Position numbers and translations under genes: made by a program
The notes under the pieces: model-generated
Database searches by the model: none
Seen by the model: only the letters and a program-made list of their open reading frames with translations
Told to the model about the DNA's origin: nothing
Origin: Daphnia carinata
Taxonomy: Eukaryota > Arthropoda > Branchiopoda > Diplostraca > Daphniidae
Reading direction: 5' to 3'
Assembly: GCF_022539665.2 (NCBI RefSeq)
Contig: NC_081338.1
Coordinates: 4,091,679-4,155,678, forward strand
DNA length: 64,000 bases
Part shown: positions 8,607 to 21,171 of the stretch, piece after piece
Layout: each line of letters opens with the position of its first letter
How positions within the stretch are numbered: the first letter of the stretch is position 1

Positions 8607-11600
8607 CTGTAAAACTTGAAAAATGGTTTTTCAAGGTTAGTAAATGTGATTTTAATTGAGCATGGCTAAGTGAAAAAAGGTTATAAGAATTGTAAAAGGT
8701 TGTTTAACATTGACATCTAACAGGAAGAGCAAAAACAAGAAGATTGCTAACTAGATAATCTGTGACGATTTCATCTAAGGTCCCTCATATTACTCTCCTT
8801 CAGAAAATGAACACATAATTACTTGCCAAAGCGATGTCTTTCTAGGCTATTTGTTCAAGGTTACGTTTTCTCTTTTTTCACCAGGTTTTCAAATGCTTAG
8901 CATTACACTTTTATAACCTCCAGCATTTCAATCTCTAGTTCATTTAACATTGTTGTTATCCTGATCACTCTGTAAAAATACCACCATTCAATATAATAAA
9001 AAAAAATTCCCAACCCTGTATGGATATCAATGTTCGTTTTGATTATACCTTAAGCACAACTACATGAAGCTGAATTTCATGCATGCTGCACGTTGAACAG
9101 CCGGTTTACGTGGTCTTCAATAAAAATGGATGGCGCCATCGATTCTATCGATTTGGTTTATGGTTTGAGGACATCGATTCGAACATTTCAGAAATCGAGA
9201 TGACACCAACGCTCCATATCGATTAGAGAACGCAACGCCATCTATAAGTGCTTCGAAACATTACAAATGACGCAGATGCTGTAATAGATCAAATTAAATA
9301 TTTTGAATAATTCATTAATGCAACAACTTGGCTAAAACCATTAGTTATTTTTGAGTAGTAGTCACAGCTTAACAAACCCACCTTTCAACCAGTTTTATGC
9401 AAACTATTCCACAATGTTAGAACTTGAAAGAATTACACATGAAATGTAATCCTGTTTAACCTGTAAAAATTCTTACGAGCTGTTAGATTTTATGTTTGGG
9501 AAGCTCATAGTATCAGATATGGTGATAATGCTACTTCTTTCACACAAGAGCCTTTATGCATAGACCAAATAGACCTGCAGGCATGTGGTGAAAGAGAAAA
9601 CATAGTTTCCATAATAGTTTTAAAATTACTTTAGTTTGTTTTACTAACCTGCTAGAAGTAAACACTTTTAGTGTTGTAAAGCATTACAAATTGGTCACAT
9701 CACACTTAGCTGGTTGGGTTACTTCCTCTGTTTTGAAACCAGTCATTATCACACAAAAATATGAATATGCATCTATGGAAATGAATGGGTTCTTGCAGAT
9801 ACCTTAACACCATTACAGGAAGCCAAATTTTATGTGTCCTGAAATCAATGTTGCATATTGAAAACAGGTGTACAGGATGTTCACAGATTTTATTCTGTAT
9901 ATCAAATTGAATCGCGATTCTTGAACTCCATGCAGATTCGCAGCATAATAGCTAGAAACAAATGAAAAAACATTTGATTTTGGTCATTGGTGATCAGAAA
10001 AACATTTGTGACGCAAATGTCAAACAATTCCTACGGTGCATGCCCTTGGCTACTTGAACACAGATGAAATCGCGTGACTATTAGACTTAGTTACGAAACT
10101 TATTCCTTAGTTATCCTTTTCTGCCATTGTAAAACTCGTTTGCTTTTAGCCTGTAATATCAAAATTATTGAAATTGGACCACTGGAGAGTGGGTAGCACA
10201 TTGAGACACGCGATGCAACAAAATGACAACATGCTCGATCACATTCGTCCTACCTTTACGATGCAGTGCTGACCCCGTAGGATAAGGGTAGTCTAAACAG
10301 AAGCACTCCGCGCAACCCGCCTTAAAATATTTCATCTTCATATATTTGATTAGATGGCGTTGGTGTGCTACTGTCTACATTGGACAAGAGTCGCCGATCT
10401 GTGTAGTCTGTGAAACCGTTTGTATCGACTAGCGCTAGATGGCCCCACCGCTGGGAGGAATTGCGCACGGAGCGTAAGAAATGGCGATAATAAATACCTT
10501 AAACTTTAAGATATAGCATTGGAAAGTTGTAAATAGCAGTAGCTGAAAATTTTAAAACATAGTTATGGTAGATGATTGGGAGACTGACTACACAGATCTA
10601 TATCCTGAGTGAGAGGACGATAAATGGCACTAAATAATTGTCATACATTGCAATTCGTCTGGAACGTATAGGCCATATTACATGCCGTTTCCTTATTCTA
10701 TGGAACCGAGAACAGTTAAGAAAAACCACGGCCCTGAATGGTTATTTTCTAACTGGTTTGTAACCATAACTATATGCATGTCACAATTACGTTGGGAAAC
10801 CGATGCTGTCGAAATATTTTTGCCCTACAGCTATCTATAGTTACGAAAGGCTTGAAGCAATTCATATATGCATTATATAAAAGCAGTTATATTTTTACCT
10901 AAGCCATCAAAATATTACGAAACGAAACTAATCGCATTAGTGGAAGACTTTTATGAGCTACCTGCCAGTCTTTGACTCATCTTAGATGCACGCTTTGCAA
11001 CTAAATCAATCATTTTCTCTTCGATTATCAACCGACGTGGCTGCTCTGCTGAATGTACTCGGCACGTAATTCAGTCTGCCCTGACCATTATCTTCAAAAT
11101 TAATGGTCAATCTTTGTTTTGCTATGAAACTGGTTTTGTATGTTCTTCCTCGCACTTGATTATTTCACATGACGTAACGTGAGCTAAAGATGACAATAAC
11201 CAACGGTTTAGGACAATCCTTTCATTTGATGAGCACTAGATGGCGTAAAAGTCTTACTTTCACGAAAAGCACAATCTGCACGCAGGCAGTTTGTATTCAC
11301 GGATTAACGTATGCTATTCGAAAAATGATTATAACTCATTATCAGTACGTACACCCAAACGGCTTATGCGGTCAATCAACTGTTTAATGTCACCAATGTG
11401 TTCCGCTTGAAGAAACAGCATTCTCAATCGGGGCAAAAAATTACAATTTTGAAACCAGTTATAAAAATGAGCGGAAAGGCTAGCAGAATTTCTTTTCGCA
11501 TTGCCACGAGTCGTTGCACTTTTCGTTGCGCTCACAGGCAGCTAAGATATGGCTTACGGAACTCCATTCGACCCACTTATTCTTTATAGGCATCCCCGAT

Positions 11601-12058
11601 AATTAAAGACAAAAATAATATTTTATCTGGAATCAGAGTTCAAAATTAAGGTGTAACAGGTGTGTTTCCATCAAAATCCAAGCCGAATTTTTTTTTTTTT
11701 AACAAAAAGTCGGGCTTAAATAGTCGGGCTTATTTCATTTTCCCCTAAAACGAAATTTTTATTCCATTTTAAATGAATTCTAATTTTCCTATTGGCATTA
11801 CTACCTGCATATCTAAGCAAAGGAAAAGAAAAAAATACCACCATCACTTGCTTTTTTCCTTTTACGTCGCGATAAACCAGAAGAGAAATGCGTGCCATTG
11901 TGGCCCCACTCATAAAGGAATTTCTAGCACAAAAAAAAACTTTCTTTAAAAATTTTATTTTCTTCCCTTTAATGTGTCGACACGACATATTGCGATGGTT
12001 GACATTCTCTTTTACCCCACCATCCAATAAAAAATCATTCATAAAATTCAATCCATAA
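8607..12058. other. Gene-free stretch with scattered CTAGATGG motifs
   Basis: I see no convincing coding exon here. Copies of a TAGATGGC-type motif occur at 9237-9250 (reverse), 10350-10360, 10431-10446 and 11231-11246. The open frames present are short and lack splice context. Confidence 0.5.
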
Positions 12059-12149
12059 AAATTTTATTACATTTTCTCATCAAAGCCAAAACGATTTGTT
12101 TTCTTTAATTTTACAAATTTCTTAGAGATATGTTCATTTCTCATTCCGT

Positions 12150-12720
12150 TTAGTATTTAGGAGAGTACGGAGCAGGGTAGGCGGAGGCCGTGTAGGCTGG
12201 CTTATAATCGTAGGTCTTGATTGCACCTTCGGTTTTGACGCTAGCTACCAAGCCGTAACCATCGTCCTTGTAGGTGTAGATCTGAGTGCGACCATCGGGC
12301 AGGACAACTTGGTAAGATCCAGACACAGCTTTACCATCAGCATTTTCTTGATGACCAAAGTTGTTGTAAGAAGGATCATCCTTCACGTCGTACGCAAAAC
12401 TGTAAGGCTGGGCGGGCTGATACATAAAAAAAAAAAAAAAAACGTCATCACGTCTTTTAATTGATTCTCATGACAGTTGACACTGGCCATATATTTACTC
12501 ACGTAATCGTAACTCTTGCTGTAACCCGGAGCAGGGTACGCCGGAGCAGGGTAAGCTGGTGCGGGTTTGTAAGCCGGAGTGGCCCGTTTATTAGCCGGCT
12601 TGTCAGCCAAGGCAACAGCCACCAAGACGGCGATAACCAAGAACTGCACATGTCGACATCATCATCATTTTTCCATTGAAATGATTGAAAATCAAAAGAG
12701 TTTTTTTTTTTTACCTTCAT
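12150..12720 (-). CDS. RR cuticle protein, 137 aa
   Basis: Structural cuticle protein that binds chitin in the exoskeleton. Exons on the minus strand are 12720-12715 (Met-Lys only), 12643-12503 and 12416-12150; phases agree. Residues 1-16 (MKFLVIAVLVAVALA) are a signal peptide. A Pro-Ala-Tyr-rich linker with repeated YPAP follows, then the Rebers-Riddiford chitin-binding domain at about residues 52-110, with core GSYQVVLPDGRTQIYTY and the terminal DDGYGLVASV. The tail is short. A TATA box and initiator lie just upstream and AATAAA is at 12068-12063. It is the first member of a five-gene cluster. Confidence 0.93.
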
Positions 12721-12767
12721 GTTTGCGGATTGCGGAGTTGTAGCTGGAAACAGTCGAATATAAGAAC

Positions 12768-12802
12768 TGATGCTTTGACTACTTTCAGCTGGACTTTTTA
12801 TA
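12768..12802 (-). promoter_or_regulatory. TATA box and initiator of the first cuticle gene
   Basis: TATAAAAA on the minus strand at about 12802-12795 is followed about 30 bases on by CATCAGTTC at about 12772-12765, a typical arthropod initiator. The spacing is that of a core promoter. Confidence 0.75.
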
Positions 12803-13660
12803 CCTGCAGCTCTTCCACGGATGGAAGCATCCAGCGCACGAGAATTCTCGTAAGAAAACCGCAGAAAGTGAATCGTGGGCAATCTTGGCCGGACCATTTA
12901 CTATTAGTTTAGCCCAGTTTTTGTTTTTGTTTTTATTTCCGTGTGAAAACAGGTGGGAGAAATTGTCACATTTTTGCACTGTCTTTTTCGGCATTTCCAA
13001 ATGTTGCGTCTTGTGTTTCACTTGCGCCGAAAGAAAAGGGAAACAAAATGGATTCGAAATCAAATGAGGAAAATGGAAGGAAAAAGCTTTTCCCTCCCAT
13101 TTCCAATCTCTTTTCGTGCTCTACCCCATTTCCTTGAATCGTACTCATTTTACGGAGATTTAAATTCTAATCTGAATGATTTTTAGATTCCAAGAACTTC
13201 ATATCAAAATATTTTGCGTCGTGAAAATGGCACTCCAAAAGTTAGTTGTCTGCATTTTTTTTTTTCAAAGCCGAAACCATCTAATGGCGTAACTAGGAAG
13301 CCTGGCACGCCAACTATCTATATGCATAACTTCAAAAAAAAAAAGTTTTCATAGTGATGGCAGTGGAACGAGCAACACCCTCCCCCTCAACATGACGCCA
13401 CATTGGCAAACAGTTCAAGTAGGACGCACTCATTTTCCAACCAGTGCCTGTTTTGAATAAATGGCTTTTGCACGAGTTATACTCACGTTATTTTCAACTA
13501 GACCTCTCAGGTCGTCCTCCTACACCCAATTTTGCCAGACGCACTTCGAAGCTGTTTACGCGTCAAGTTGGAAAACAACCTTGGTTGATCGAAATGCTTC
13601 AACATCAGTTTTCTGGTTGGATTTTATTGATTAAGTGCCGACAGTTCTCCCACGACTGAC
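12803..13660. other. Intergenic, nothing seen
   Basis: Short open frames on both strands lack start context, splice sites or recognisable domains. Several A and T runs are present. Confidence 0.5.
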
Positions 13661-13665
13661 CTTTT

Positions 13666-14215
13666 TATATAAATAACATCTTCTCAACGTGGATAACTTT
13701 TTATCAGATCAACTGCCATACTTCGAAAACAAATTCCATAAAAAAGAACCCTGCCGGTATGACGTCATTTAATTCTTCATCCTACTCGGCTAAAACCGAA
13801 TATTTCCATGTTTTTCATTCTCGCCATTTTAAGTTACTCCAACTTTTGTCTACTCACACGTAAAACTTGTACAACAAGGGCCTTCCATTACATAAGCTTG
13901 TGATCATGAAAGTAAACTTTCACAAATGAAAACAAAAACAAAAATAAAAAAACTCATCGCATTAATTTTCGATCGCATCCTACAGCAGCCTGTACAGCCT
14001 TACCGTTGCACTCCCTGGGGCTGTTAATGATGTCCCTTCTTACAATGATTACTCCCACTCGTGTAGAGCAACGATGGCACGGTGACCAACCGGATCTTAT
14101 ACCGTGTCGCCTTGGCCGCCCCGTGGTTAGTACTCAAAATCGTTATTTACAAAGGCTGACAGCTATGGTTACGATGTCAAGTACGAAGCCAAATACCCAC
14201 CTACCGACTACATAC
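13666..14215 (+). pseudogene. Decayed RR cuticle gene copy
   Basis: Pieces of a Rebers-Riddiford domain lie in order but in shifting frames: AVNDVPSYNDYSHS (14021-14060), then NDGTV, then GSYTV (about 14091-14107), a damaged PDGR region, and KADSYGYDVKYEAKYPP (about 14153-14200). A splice acceptor CTACAG precedes them at 13984. Upstream are ATGAAA followed by GTAAAC at 13905, as in the micro-exon 1 of the intact genes, and TATATAAAT at 13666 with ATCAGATC near 13704. No signal-peptide exon is left. Orientation is opposite to the neighbouring intact genes. Confidence 0.75.
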
Positions 14216-17200
14216 AACAAACGTGCCTATTATCTAACTCTACCCCCAAATGCTAAAGCCTTTCATATTTCTCATTTGTTTTTACGTTCGTTCCCTAGTT
14301 GGCCAATGAAGATGAAAGAGAAACATGACTGTCTAACCCTCCCTCTTCCTCTCGCCACCCCCACACACGAAAAAACGAATAGACGTTTCCATGGGCTCAG
14401 AGTTTATGTTTCTGAATACAATCTGAAATGAAAAACAGCGCCTTTATATACGTCACGGAGTCTATTTTATATATCAGTGCCATTCTGGCCGGAAAGCGGA
14501 GGATTGACGTCAAACTTGAAAGTGAATGACGACTTATGGCTGATATTAACGTAGCCCTACATATGCAGTTGTGTAGGTTCATGCAGTATACATGTCCTGT
14601 ATACGGATGCGAACATTCATAGCTGCCGACCGCATACATTCCATTTAAAGTACATAAATACTTCCATGCGTATAACTAAGCAGCAGCACAGAAGCTTATG
14701 GTCGTTGCATACAATCTCTACGCCCCTCCTCCCTAACAATGCTTTTCCTAAAAGTAAAGCTTCTGGTATTGTACAATAAATAGTCTATCGCATTTTTCCT
14801 GCCTTTTTGGGGTTAATAGAAAGTAAAAGCCGTACTAAGAATTCCTTGATCTGTGTATAGGCATAAACTGCGGCTGTGATCCGAGGCAAAACTGCTGACG
14901 GGTATCACATTTTATCGATCGGTTCTGCAGCGTCTGCCGATTGCACGCAGCGGGTGTGTACAATCATAAACACAACACAAAAAAGTGCCAACACGAGACA
15001 CGTATTTTCTTTTTTTTTGAAAGACAAAGACGATTTCGTATCGAAAATCACGATCGATATAAAAAGCCTCAAAGAAATACATACGTTTGGCCGAGACGTG
15101 CAATATCTGTGTTACAAGTTGGATGTATAGACACACCGAAGGAATAAATGTAAGCAACAAGGGAGTAAAAAAAAAAAAAAAAGATGTGAAATCGAATGAC
15201 TGATAGTAGCGAAGGCTGTGCGTGTGTGTAACAAGACATCAAAGCGCTTACATAGACTTGAACACGGAGAATAAAAAAGAGAGATCCTTGACGTCGGGGT
15301 TGGTAACATCCAAGTCGATCTGCTTCAGCGATGCCTTTGTGTGTGCCACATCCACTACGTCGTAACGACTTCCACTGGCTTATTTAAAAAAAAAAAAAAT
15401 TTTAAGAATCCAACAATGATACTGTTTCTTTGCCGACAGGGTCCAGAGTTTTAGTCGCCAACAACCGTCTCATTACAGGCAATAACGATTAATAAGGATT
15501 GCAGTTGATTGGTGGTCTCGGGAGTCCATCCTTCAATTTGACGAGTAGGATCGAAATCATATGGCTGGAACGCCATTTTCTTCGGCAAACATATCCTTAA
15601 AAGTACTATGCCTGGAAAAGCAAATAACACAAAACCCATCCATCGATGGTGGGCAAATATAAAAAAGGATTGCTAGTCACAATCCTTTAACTGTGCATAC
15701 AAGGACGTATACGCCTCTATTTATCTGGGGAGGGTGCCGATGGTGATAGCAAAAAAAAAAGAAAAGCTGAGGGCAAATGTAAATACAATTGGCGTGCCGT
15801 ATGGCGAGAGGCTTGGGCGTGGCACGTTGGTGGGAACTCTCCTTGCCCCCCTCCCAAAAAAAATCGATGTGGGGCTACACCGCACCAAGCGATTCTTTTT
15901 TTAGAGCTCATTTTTACGTGGCCGGCCTTACGATCTGTAAGTGTGGTGCCTACCACTTCTGCGGTTAGGGATCACCATTTTGATGAAAGTCTCTTTTTCT
16001 CTTTTGCTGCTTTCACCCAGTTTTTTTTTTTTTTTTTTTTTTTTATCTGTGCCATCAAAAGGTGGTAGAGTCATTTCCCCTTCGGACTGTTATTGCCCGT
16101 ATATAGCGATGGCCAGTGATGGATGCAGCCAGTCACGTTTGGACATTGCCAGACGTATATAAAAAAATAACATTTGATCTATATTTACGTACACCTCTGT
16201 TGAATGCGAAATGAAGAAAAGCGTTTGGGGGGGCCGACCAGTCATTAGTTTTATATGACGCTCTCTTGTTATTAAGCGGCCGCAAGTCTTCCTGCGCAAT
16301 ATATACAAGTTAGAACGCCAGGTATATACAGGAATGCACAGAGCCAAGGAGAAAGAAAACATTTTTATCCATTAAAGATGATCTTTGTTTTGTTTTTCTG
16401 TTTGATGTAATAACGTGAGATGTGCAAACAAGAAAAGTTTGAAAGAAACGAGGATCGTCTGTGTGTTATGTGGAATCATTATGGTGAAAGGGACATATTT
16501 TGTCGAATGCCAATAAACGTCGAGATCGTCTAGTACAGCGAAATAGTTTTCTTATTTTTATTTTTATTTTTTTAAAGAACACAAACAGAAGGGAAAATAA
16601 AGAGGGAACGAACAGGTCGCAGACGTCTGATGGGAAATTCCATCGCTCAGTCGGCCTGCGTCGAACTGGAATTCCATCCGTTCCATCATGCAAATCCAAT
16701 GGCCTACTTCAAAAAGGGAAATGGCCTCAGGAAATGGGATCCTTTAATACATCCAAAAGGATATCAACATATTCAGCTACTGCTCGTCTATAACTCGTGT
16801 TCGTATCGGCTACAGTTCCGATTATACTTTTCTCAATCGATTGCTACAAAAAGAAGGCCAGCAAACACACAATCGGCCGGACGAACGGAACTTGACGGGT
16901 GTACAACATCAGCTGGATTATTTCTCATAGCGGATAAATGTCTGCTTGAAAATAAAAATAAAAAAAAGCGTCATATTACAAAAGTACGAAAATGGCTGGA
17001 CAGAGGGGATCACAAAAGAAAAAATTAAATAAAAACTTTTTTCTTGTAACAGGATGAAGGCAGAGCTCTCTCACACGATGGCCGTAAAGAGGGATGTAAG
17101 TCCCTTAGCGACTTTGAGCGTGATCCTGAGACTCGTCCGTTTACGGTCTTCGTTCGTTTACCGACACGACGTGATGTTTTTGAAAGGCGCCAGTCCAGAC

Positions 17201-17740
17201 GCTGATCAACGTATGTTTTTCTTTTTTTTTATAGAATGGACGTAAACTAGTGGATGGGAAATGGGAGAAACAATTGGCAGTTTGACTGTAGGCCATTGCC
17301 CGGGCCACGTAATTGGTCCCGTTCGACTTGGCGCAAAAGTTATACACACCAGCTAAGAAATGAACCGTGTAAAATATATCCAGGCCAATCAAAAATGTTC
17401 CTTCTCCATAGCAACGATGAAAGGAATCACAATTTTGATATCCCACTATTTAAAAAAAATAAAATGAAATCCTGGCATTTCCTCGTTTTATCTGAATTGA
17501 TCGTTGCTTTCTAGACTTCTGATCCGCAAACCCATTCGGATGCTTATCTCAGCCTACTTCCGAAGCTATCGTATTCCGCTGCCTACGGCAAAACCTTCTT
17601 GCTATGACGTCATTCCGAAAAAACTAAAAAAAAAATTCTTTCTCTTTTAATTCAAAAAAATTTTTTTTTTCCTTACAAATTCTGAAAAAAATAAAAACAA
17701 ATAAAAGAGATGATATAGGACGTAGTTATGGGATTTTATC
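14216..17740. other. Intergenic with a few protein-like fragments
   Basis: No gene could be built. Short minus-strand open stretches look protein-like but have no clear splice partners: 15370-15257 (ends VTNPDVKDLSFLF...FKSM and stop), 15614-15451 (contains YDFDPTRQIEGWTPETTNQL) and 17446-17280 (contains CYGEGTFLIGLDIFYTV). They may be single exons or relics of unknown genes. Confidence 0.35.
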
Positions 17741-17744
17741 GCTA

Positions 17745-17835
17745 TGGCCGACGGCCGCATTCAAGTTGTTGAGTATGTACAAGGCTCGATAGCGACGGGT
17801 ACGATGTCAAGTCGAAGCCAAGTACGAAGAGTATA
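17745..17835 (+). pseudogene. Second decayed RR cuticle fragment
   Basis: The plus strand reads ADGRIQVVEYV at 17741-17773 and then, after a frame change, DGYDVK and EAKYEEY up to about 17831. This matches the second half of a Rebers-Riddiford domain with at least two frameshifts. No first exons, promoter or stop in frame were found nearby. It is a relic of a lost cluster member. Confidence 0.7.
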
Positions 17836-17839
17836 CAAT

Positions 17840-19120
17840 CAGCTTAGATTCCGTCCCTTACAAGGATGTTTACCAAAGATGCTTATCCTGTTCACAGAGT
17901 ACTGAACAATAGAAAACTTTTTTCTTTTTTTCTCCACATAATATATGAGCCTCCGTCTTCTTATATCGTCTGCGGTCGAGTGTATATGCACATTTGAATG
18001 AAATATGTCCATTACATCGGGGCTGTATAATATAGCGGACAACATTTTACGTATTGTGACTATCAATTACCATGGATGAGATACTAAAAATGCCTGCCAT
18101 TCACAATCTCATTTGCATACAAGTGGATTTGCACTGCCACGACATCGAGTCTGTCTTGTCTGCACTGAAGCCATTCTCATTCACGCAAATGGAGCCCACC
18201 CCCCGCTTCTGTAATAGAGAAGCTCAATTTTGATCAGGTCGACATGATATAAGGTGGTCATTGAGCTCAACAGTATACACGTGAATACCAAATGAAGGAC
18301 TGTACACATAAAGCCTTTCGGTAGACATTAGCTATTCATTGTTTCAATCGAACAATAAATCTACACGAGGATTGAGCTACATCGATCGTTGACGTACGTT
18401 CTAAACTATAAAACCTCGTTCACATTTGCATATTATAAATCAATTCCTGCACACTGATCAAAGTTCAAAAAAAAAAAAAAAATAATACGAAAACGTATTG
18501 ATCCCCTGCGTGTTTTGAATTCATTTCCCACCGGTAAAAAATAAATAATAAAATTAAAAACTCAAGATATGCAAATCAAACTGATGGCTTGAATCAAAGC
18601 CTTCTCGAACGCTCACTAAATGGTCGTTTTCATGTTTCGAAGATTCTATCCCTCCGCCGTACTAATTTCCCTTGATGATCTACTGGCAAGCGAGTTAATG
18701 AGATGCAAGTCAATTCGGTCCCGGGCCATGTGTGAACGTTGCAAAGTAGCGTGTCTTTGAACGTTGCAAAAAAACACGGCTTCGCTTTTTGTATGGACGA
18801 CTGCATCGCGCACACTTTGGCTCGATGATCAAAAGCAAAAAAAAAAAAAAAAAAAAAAATCAACGGCACACAGCCAACGATTTCTTTTTTTTAAGTACTT
18901 TATTATTCAGCCATGAATTCGGGAGTAGCAGCCACTCTTTTCACGTTTTGTGCGGGAGGCTTGGATTATGGATCTCCGTCACGCACTCTGCAACTTGCCT
19001 TTCAACAAAAGAGCTGACAGACTCTTCGGCTAAATAGTCACATCAGTTGCATTCTTGATCTTGTTCGCTACCAAGAAAGGCCATCGTTTTCAAACGAAGC
19101 AAAATATCCTTGTAAACACA
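17840..19120. other. Intergenic, nothing seen
   Basis: Contains long A runs (18468-18482, 18837-18859) and no supported gene. Confidence 0.5.
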
Positions 19121-19214
19121 CCATTTTTATTTTCATAATTTAAAGACATAAGTTGTATAAATAAATGACAATTAATAATTAAACTGAAGTAAATGTGAGT
19201 TAAATAAAATGTTT

Positions 19215-19749
19215 TTAATAGCTTGCAATTCGGGATGTACGGGCAGGCTGGAATTCGGGATACTTGGCCTCGCCTTCGTACTTCACTTGAGGCACGTATC
19301 CGTTTGAATCGGCCACGTACTCGACAGTCTGACGACGTCCGTCGGGAAGCTGGACGTAATACTTTCCTTGAACCACCTTGCCATCAGATGATTCAGCGTG
19401 CGAATAATCGTTCTTGCTTTCCTCGTGTTTCACTTCGCAAAAGAAACTGTACACCTTAACGGCCAGATCGTCCGTGGCGGGCGAACTTGGAGGCACTTCG
19501 GTCTAACAAAATTTTAACTAAAAAAATAAAACGATTACATTTGCAAAAGCGATTAGATACACGTTCAGTATCGATTGGCGTTTGAGTTGTTTCTAAAGCT
19601 CGTGATTCAGCGTAGTAGTTTGCGGCAGATGCGACGGCCAGGCAGCAAATAACGACGATGATGGACTGCCAATAAGTGAAAGAAAAACAAATAAAATCAA
19701 TCATTTTTGTTAATAAGCAAATTGGATTGAGGTAATGTACGTTGTTCAT
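19215..19749 (-). CDS. RR cuticle protein, 133 aa
   Basis: Chitin-binding structural protein of the cuticle. Minus-strand exons are 19749-19741 (Met-Asn-Asn), 19665-19561 and 19502-19215, all phase 0. The second donor was taken at GTATCT because only that keeps the frame. Residues 1-18 (MNNSIIVVICCLAVASAA) are the signal peptide. The chitin-binding domain covers about residues 52-112, with DGKVVQGKYYVQLPDGRRQ and the final VEYVADSNGY. Unlike its neighbours it lacks a Pro-Tyr-rich tail and has a cysteine near the start of the domain. AATAAA lies at 19131-19126. Confidence 0.92.
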
Positions 19750-19795
19750 TGCGATGGATTACAGATGTGAGTGAGTCAGAAGATGTCGGAGAACT

Positions 19796-19831
19796 GATGA
19801 TGTTCATCCGTCCACTTGCTGTAGCTTATAT
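19796..19831 (-). promoter_or_regulatory. TATA box and initiator of the second cuticle gene
   Basis: TATATAAGC at 19831-19823 and ATCAGTTC at about 19798-19791 on the minus strand, about 30 bases apart. Confidence 0.75.
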
Positions 19832-19849
19832 AGTGCGGACGGGAATGGT

Positions 19850-21165
19850 AGGGTTTGGCACTTTGGGTATAATTATCATTAACCCGATTCAAATGACACT
19901 TTGTGAGCTCTAACGCTAAGAACGAGAAATCACATGAAATTACACGAACCATTGCGTGCCTTGCATCAGAGGTAATTGACCCTATAGTTTTCACTATCTA
20001 ATCTATTTTTAGTTCTTTTTAGTTATATCCTTTGTTGGTGAATTGCATACATAATTTTAATACTTGGCTAAAGATAAAGTCCTAAATTTAGCCCCGCATT
20101 TCTATATATGCTCTGCGTGTAAAAATTCAAGTGGCACTTGGGTGTGTTGACACCCGTCGACATTCGATCCCTGTGCCAAGATGATGGATTTTTGTTTGAT
20201 TTCTAAATGGCTTGATATATCTATATATATACAGTATATATTTCTTAAAAGGAAAGCAGGGGGGGGGGGAGTCTTTAACTTACAGGTCCATTCCTCTCTT
20301 AGCGTCCATTAAGAGATTGCTTTGTGTGTGTGTCTACGGTTACTACCTGTATCGGATGACAAGCTGCAACGCGATCCAAATGGATTGTACCCCCCCCCCC
20401 CCAAAAAAAAAAAAAAAAAAAGAATATGATTATAAATCGTGATTGATATCGTCCAGAATGATTTCCAGAAGCTGAGACATTTGCCCCAAACTTGGACATG
20501 TTCTCTGCTTCAACTGTTGTCATGGCGACATGTTCTTGTTTTTTTTTTCGACTACCGTCCCGCTTTCTCCCGCCCGTTCAATCGGCGATAACTTGTTACA
20601 CTTGGATACAAAACTTATTACGCTGATTGGCGTATCCGTACGCCAAACAAGATCCGCCGAATTCAATCAAAAACAAGTACATGAATTTTCGGCCAAAGAA
20701 CTTTGTTGTTCACAGAAACGCTGATCGAGTTGAACGTCAATCATCAAAGGACATTTCTGTATACTAGTTAATCACGTTCACCCTTATTATGTTTAAAAAA
20801 AAAAAAATGAAAAAAACCTGCGTTTTGTTTTCTCATTTTCTTCTCCTGTTTGACGGGCAGTGTAATGCGCGTGCGTGAACGAGCTTCTCTCGTAGTGAAA
20901 TCACGGTGAAATCACGTTGATTTCTCTCCGTTTTAAGAACACCCCCCCCCCCCCCAAAACACTTTTTCCTCGTCACCATTTACGATTGAAAATCGAGAAA
21001 CGCATTCCAGTTTGTTCGCATGTTGTAAATGAAACTTGTATTTTATATTGAGCCAACAATCACGATAGGGGGGGGGGGGGGAATGAACACTCGTGGATAT
21101 GATAATGAAATTTCTCTTAAAAAATGAAAATTGAAAATAAAAGGATCTCACCTTTATACGTTTTT
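19850..21165. other. Intergenic, nothing seen
   Basis: Homopolymer-rich spacer (C and A run at 20391-20421, C run at 20942-20955, G run at 21068-21081). No gene supported. Confidence 0.5.
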
Positions 21166-21171
21166 TTTGTT

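Noticed and set aside
11716-12051. 111-codon minus-strand frame next to the first cuticle gene
   Set aside because: Low-complexity Lys/Phe-rich translation of AT-rich 3' flanking DNA; no homology signal and it lies just past the poly(A) signal.
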